Positions 4,932-7,356 of a DNA stretch of 7,356 nt are shown in pieces. The translations under genes were made by a program, and so were the position numbers. The notes beneath the pieces are model-generated. The model was not told where the DNA came from. It made no database searches and saw only the letters and a program-made list of their open reading frames with translations. Position 1 is the first letter of the stretch. Every line of letters begins with the position of its first letter. Source of the DNA: Halovenus sp. (lineage in GTDB: Archaea; Halobacteriota; Halobacteria; Halobacteriales; Haloarculaceae); contig JAQCNG010000091.1 in assembly GCA_028275145.1 (NCBI GenBank), forward strand, positions 1 to 7,356, written 5' to 3'.

Positions 4932-6517
4932 GCGGCGGGTTCGACACCGACCTGATGCGGCTGGACTCGCGGTCTGTCCCCTACCGTGTCATGGAGAACG
5001 CCGCACGCATCGCGGGGGTCATCGTCTTCTCGCTCCTGTTCGGCGGGGGCGGGGGTGGAAACGGTCTGGCCGGGACACTCCTGTTTGTCGTCGTCGGGGT
5101 GCTGGCGGTGGCCGCCTGGGAGACGGCCTACGTCCGGCGGTTCACCTACCAGGTCGCCGGCGACACGTTCGACATCCAGTCGGGCGTGCTCTCGCGGCGC
5201 GAGCGGGAGATACCCTTCGAGCGCATCCAGAACGTCGATATCGCACAGAACGTGGTCCAGCGGGCAATCGGTATCGCCGAGGTGCGTATCGAAACCGCCG
5301 GCGGCGGCACCTCCGAGGCACAACTCCAGTACGTCAGTCGCTCGGAGGCCACCCGGCTCCAGGAGCTCATCAGCAGTCGCAAACACGAGGGCACCGAGCG
5401 CGACCCCGGGGCACCGGACGACATCCTGTTCGAACTCGAGGGGCGCGAACTGACGTTGCTCGGTGTCACCTCCGCCAACTTCCGGTTTTTCGGGGCGGTT
5501 CTCGTGCTGTTCTCGGTGCTTGGCTCCGCCGGAGCACAGCGAACCGAGATGGCCGCGCCGCAGCCACGGATGCGGCTGATTCTGCTGGCCGGGCCGGCGC
5601 TCGCAATCGCCGCGCTGGTGACGCTGTGGGTTGTAAGCGGTGTGCGGGCGGTGCTGCGGTACTACGGGTTCCGTCTGCTGCGCCACGAGGGTGAACTGCG
5701 CTACGAGCGGGGCCTGTTCCAGCGGTACAACGGGACCATCCCGCTCTCGAAGGTCCAGACGCTGATGATACGGGAGAACTTCATCGCGCGGACCGTCGGG
5801 TACGCGAATCTCGTTATCGAGACGGCGGGCTACTCGCCGGGACAGGGCAGCGACAGCGTCGAGTCTGCGGTCCCGATTGCGCGCCGCGACCGGGTGTTCG
5901 CACTCGCCGATACAATCGAGGACGTCGGCGACATCGACTTCGAGCGGCCGCCAGCGCGTGCTCGCATCCGCTATCTCGCTCGCTACACGATTGTCGTCGC
6001 CGTCGCCGTCGCGCTCGCAGGGGGGTACCACGCGGTGACCGGCAACCTCGGTGACTGGTATCTGGCCGCTGCGCTCTGGGTGCTGGTTCCGCCTGCCGCA
6101 CATCTCAAGTGGACACAGCTGGGGTACTACTACGACGACGAGCACATCGTCACCCGCCAGGGGTTCTGGACCCGTCGCATCACGATTGTTCCCTACTACC
6201 GGGTGCAGACAGTGTCGGACTCCCAGACGGTGTTCCAGCGGCGCCGGAATCTTGCGACGCTGGTTGTCGACACGGCGAGTTCGGGCGGTTTCTGGGGTGG
6301 TGACGCCGTTGCGCTGGATATCGACGTCGACGTCGCCAGGAACCTCCGTGAGGAGTGTCACGACCGGTTCCAGAAGTCCATCGGTCGCCGGGCCGAACTG
6401 CTCGACGGGGCCGACGAGGATGGTGCGACCGGCCACGACCTGCCGCTGGGTGGGGAACCGACCGCAGACGGCGGCCGCCACGGCGGGTCCCGGCGCGACG
6501 GCGACGGGTCCAGATGA
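4928..6517 (+). CDS. Membrane protein with three PH modules (YdbT-like, bPH_2/DUF304)
   Basis: 529 aa made of three repeats of (two membrane helices + bPH_2 domain). Helices lie at about 25-40 and 46-66, 183-201 and 215-236, 349-368 and 376-393; PH domains at about 67-150, 243-330 and 396-480. The repeated core is PFERIQNVDIAQNVVQRAIG, then PLSKVQTLMIRENFIARTVG, then PYYRVQTVSDSQTVFQRRRN, each followed by a strand ending in ETA, ETA or DTA. A run of glycines (GGGGGGNG, about 39-46) separates helices 1 and 2. The C-terminal 45 residues are acidic then Gly/Arg-rich and lack a fold signature. GGAGG at 4910-4914, 13 nt before the ATG, could act as Shine-Dalgarno, though the spacing is long; coupling through the ATGA overlap is likelier. 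Partner of the preceding one-module protein. Confidence 0.87.
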   Translation: MSGGFDTDLMRLDSRSVPYRVMENAARIAGVIVFSLLFGGGGGGNGLAGTLLFVVVGVLAVAAWETAYVRRFTYQVAGDTFDIQSGVLSRREREIPFERIQNVDIAQNVVQRAIGIAEVRIETAGGGTSEAQLQYVSRSEATRLQELISSRKHEGTERDPGAPDDILFELEGRELTLLGVTSANFRFFGAVLVLFSVLGSAGAQRTEMAAPQPRMRLILLAGPALAIAALVTLWVVSGVRAVLRYYGFRLLRHEGELRYERGLFQRYNGTIPLSKVQTLMIRENFIARTVGYANLVIETAGYSPGQGSDSVESAVPIARRDRVFALADTIEDVGDIDFERPPARARIRYLARYTIVVAVAVALAGGYHAVTGNLGDWYLAAALWVLVPPAAHLKWTQLGYYYDDEHIVTRQGFWTRRITIVPYYRVQTVSDSQTVFQRRRNLATLVVDTASSGGFWGGDAVALDIDVDVARNLREECHDRFQKSIGRRAELLDGADEDGATGHDLPLGGEPTADGGRHGGSRRDGDGSR

Positions 6518-6523
6518 TTTTTC
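6515..6523 (+). promoter_or_regulatory. Weak TATA-like element before the GNAT gene
   Basis: TGATTTTTC at 6515-6523 overlaps the stop of the preceding gene and is centred 30 nt before the ATG at 6549. No Shine-Dalgarno lies before that ATG, so an own leaderless transcript is possible; read-through from the PH-domain genes is the alternative. Confidence 0.3.
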
Positions 6524-6548
6524 AGCACACGACCCCTCAGTTCCTGTA

Positions 6549-7034
6549 ATGGCGGCCGAGATTCGGCCGGCGAGGTCGACAGACCTGCCGGCGGTTCAGC
6601 GTGTCGCCCGGGCGGCGTGGTACGCGGCCCACGAACCGATAATCGGCGAGGAGAGTGTCGAGGAGTTCCTCGCCGAGTACTACAGTCGAGCGGCCCTCGA
6701 GGAGCGTCTCGACGGGGAGACGGTCTTTCCGGTGGCAGTCGAGGACAGGGTGGTTGGGTTCGCCGTCGCCGGACCGACGGACGACCCGACGACGTACGTG
6801 CTCGGCCGCATCTACGTCGACCCGGACCGCTGGGGCGAGGGAATCGGACAGCAACTGCTGCAGGACGTCCAGAGGCGTGCCCGCGAGCGCGGCGGCGAGC
6901 GGATGCGTCTTGGCGTGATGGCCGAGAACGACCGGGCTGTTTGCTTCTACGAGGCCGCCGGCTACGAACGGGTCGGCGAGCGCGTCGACGAGCGCATCGG
7001 CACCACCACCTACGAGTACGAGCGGCCGCTGTAA
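6549..7034 (+). CDS. GNAT-family N-acetyltransferase
   Basis: 161 aa starting MAAEIRPARSTDLPAVQRVA, the usual opening of GNAT proteins (first strand then helix 1). It transfers acetyl from acetyl-CoA to an amine; the substrate cannot be told. Motif A, which binds the pyrophosphate of CoA, is GRIYVDPDRWGEGIGQQLL (86-104). The loop is W95-x-x-G98-x-G100, so Trp takes the place of the usual Arg/Gln of (R/Q)xxGx(G/A). Motif B is LGVMAENDRAVCFYEAAGYE (121-140), with N127 and Y134 at the expected places. The ATG at 6549 is chosen because the homologous region begins there; a longer in-frame extension upstream overlaps the end of the PH-domain gene and has shadow composition. A 31-nt gap separates it from that gene. 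Confidence 0.92.
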   Translation: MAAEIRPARSTDLPAVQRVARAAWYAAHEPIIGEESVEEFLAEYYSRAALEERLDGETVFPVAVEDRVVGFAVAGPTDDPTTYVLGRIYVDPDRWGEGIGQQLLQDVQRRARERGGERMRLGVMAENDRAVCFYEAAGYERVGERVDERIGTTTYEYERPL

Positions 7035-7071
7035 CTGTCGAACCGCGACCGCTCTGTTCGGCGCATCGAAC

Positions 7072-7079
7072 GGCTTTTG
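7072..7079 (+). promoter_or_regulatory. TATA-like element before the dehydrogenase gene
   Basis: GGCTTTTG at 7072-7079, preceded by CGAAC (7067-7071), which resembles a BRE. Its centre is about 29 nt before the ATG at 7105. No Shine-Dalgarno is seen before that ATG, which fits a leaderless start. Confidence 0.4.
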
Positions 7080-7104
7080 CCCGGTCCTGCGTTACGCACT
7101 GACA

Positions 7105-7356
7105 ATGGAGACACTCGTCGTCGGTGCCGGTTCGATGGGGCGCTGGGCCGGCCGCCTGACCCGGGACGCCCTCGGTGCGGAGCTGTTCTTTCTCGACCGT
7201 GACCCCAAAACGGCGCGTGACGCCGCGGCCACCGTCGGCGGTGGGGCGGTCGAACCGGACGCACTGGCAGGGGCCGACAGCGACGCGGAGGCGTTCGGGG
7301 TCGTCTGCGTGGCCGTGCCGATCCCGGCGGCGGCCGGGGCAATCGAGAGCTACGGC
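7105..7356 (+). CDS. tyrA: Rossmann-fold dehydrogenase, probably prephenate dehydrogenase (N-terminal part, 3' cut by window)
   Basis: The first 84 codons, open to the right edge. It starts METLVVGAGSMGRWAGRLTR. GAGSMG at 7-12 is the dinucleotide-binding GxGxMG loop directly after the first strand, and ELFFLDRDPKTARDAA (about 26-41) has the acidic D31 at the end of strand 2 that favours NAD over NADP. FGVVCVAVPIPAA (64-76) is the fourth-strand segment with the 'VxVPxP' pattern of TyrA-like prephenate dehydrogenases, enzymes of tyrosine synthesis. Other 6-phosphogluconate-dehydrogenase-like oxidoreductases share the N-terminal pattern, and the substrate domain is outside the window, so the exact enzyme is inferred. 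The frame was picked from the ATG at 7105 with a TATA-like box about 29 nt upstream. Confidence 0.7.
   Translation, partial: METLVVGAGSMGRWAGRLTRDALGAELFFLDRDPKTARDAAATVGGGAVEPDALAGADSDAEAFGVVCVAVPIPAAAGAIESYG

Noticed and set aside
4808..6481. 557-codon minus-strand frame opposite the three-module PH gene
   Set aside because: Low-information Arg/Pro/Asp-rich shadow of a high-GC gene. The plus-strand frame has repeated domains and membrane helices, so it is the real one.
1..7356. Search for tRNA genes, CRISPR repeats or a defence cluster
   Set aside because: No T-arm consensus, no regularly spaced repeats and no defence-type neighbours could be seen on either strand; TnpB is explained by the IS element.

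Overview
The window looks like chromosomal DNA of a haloarchaeon (class Halobacteria). GC content is high: about 70% in a counted line of the PH-domain genes against about 55% in the first 60 bases. The proteins are rich in Asp and Glu, several genes have a TATA-like box 27-30 nt before the ATG and no Shine-Dalgarno (the leaderless pattern), and an archaeal-type lsm/L37e gene pair is present. Genus or species cannot be assigned from the sequence alone.

Layout. Positions 2-283 (+) hold the C-terminal end of an FtsX/MacB-type ABC-transporter permease, cut by the window edge. Right after its stop lies an apparently intact IS200/IS605-family element on the minus strand (about 284-1985). It carries tnpA, an HUH/Tyr single-strand transposase, and tnpB, an RNA-guided nuclease with all RuvC and zinc-finger residues present. 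The tnpB 3' end forms a hairpin that is the likely guide-RNA (omega RNA) scaffold, and a 32-nt palindrome overlaps the tnpA start codon. A second, orphan copy of the right-end hairpin lies at 2045-2109, beyond the tnpA side and in the same orientation. It is a remnant or a non-autonomous derivative.

Positions 2262-4061 (+) are a tight housekeeping operon: lsm (Sm-like RNA-binding protein), rpl37e (56 aa ribosomal protein, ATGA overlap with lsm) and purF (first step of purine synthesis, 1 nt after rpl37e). The gap from 4062 to 4256 contains a 101-nt nested inverted-repeat structure with no gene. Positions 4257-6517 (+) are two overlapping membrane-protein genes of the bacterial PH domain (YdbS/YdbT-like) type, with one and three PH modules. 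They are followed by a GNAT acetyltransferase (6549-7034) and the first 84 codons of a Rossmann-fold dehydrogenase, probably prephenate dehydrogenase (tyrA), running off the right edge.

The left third is therefore accessory DNA inserted beside a conserved RNA/translation/purine operon. The right part is ordinary haloarchaeal chromosome. I see no CRISPR array, defence island or clearly new multi-gene system. The observations most worth following are the directly repeated guide-RNA-like hairpins around the IS and the structured element after purF.
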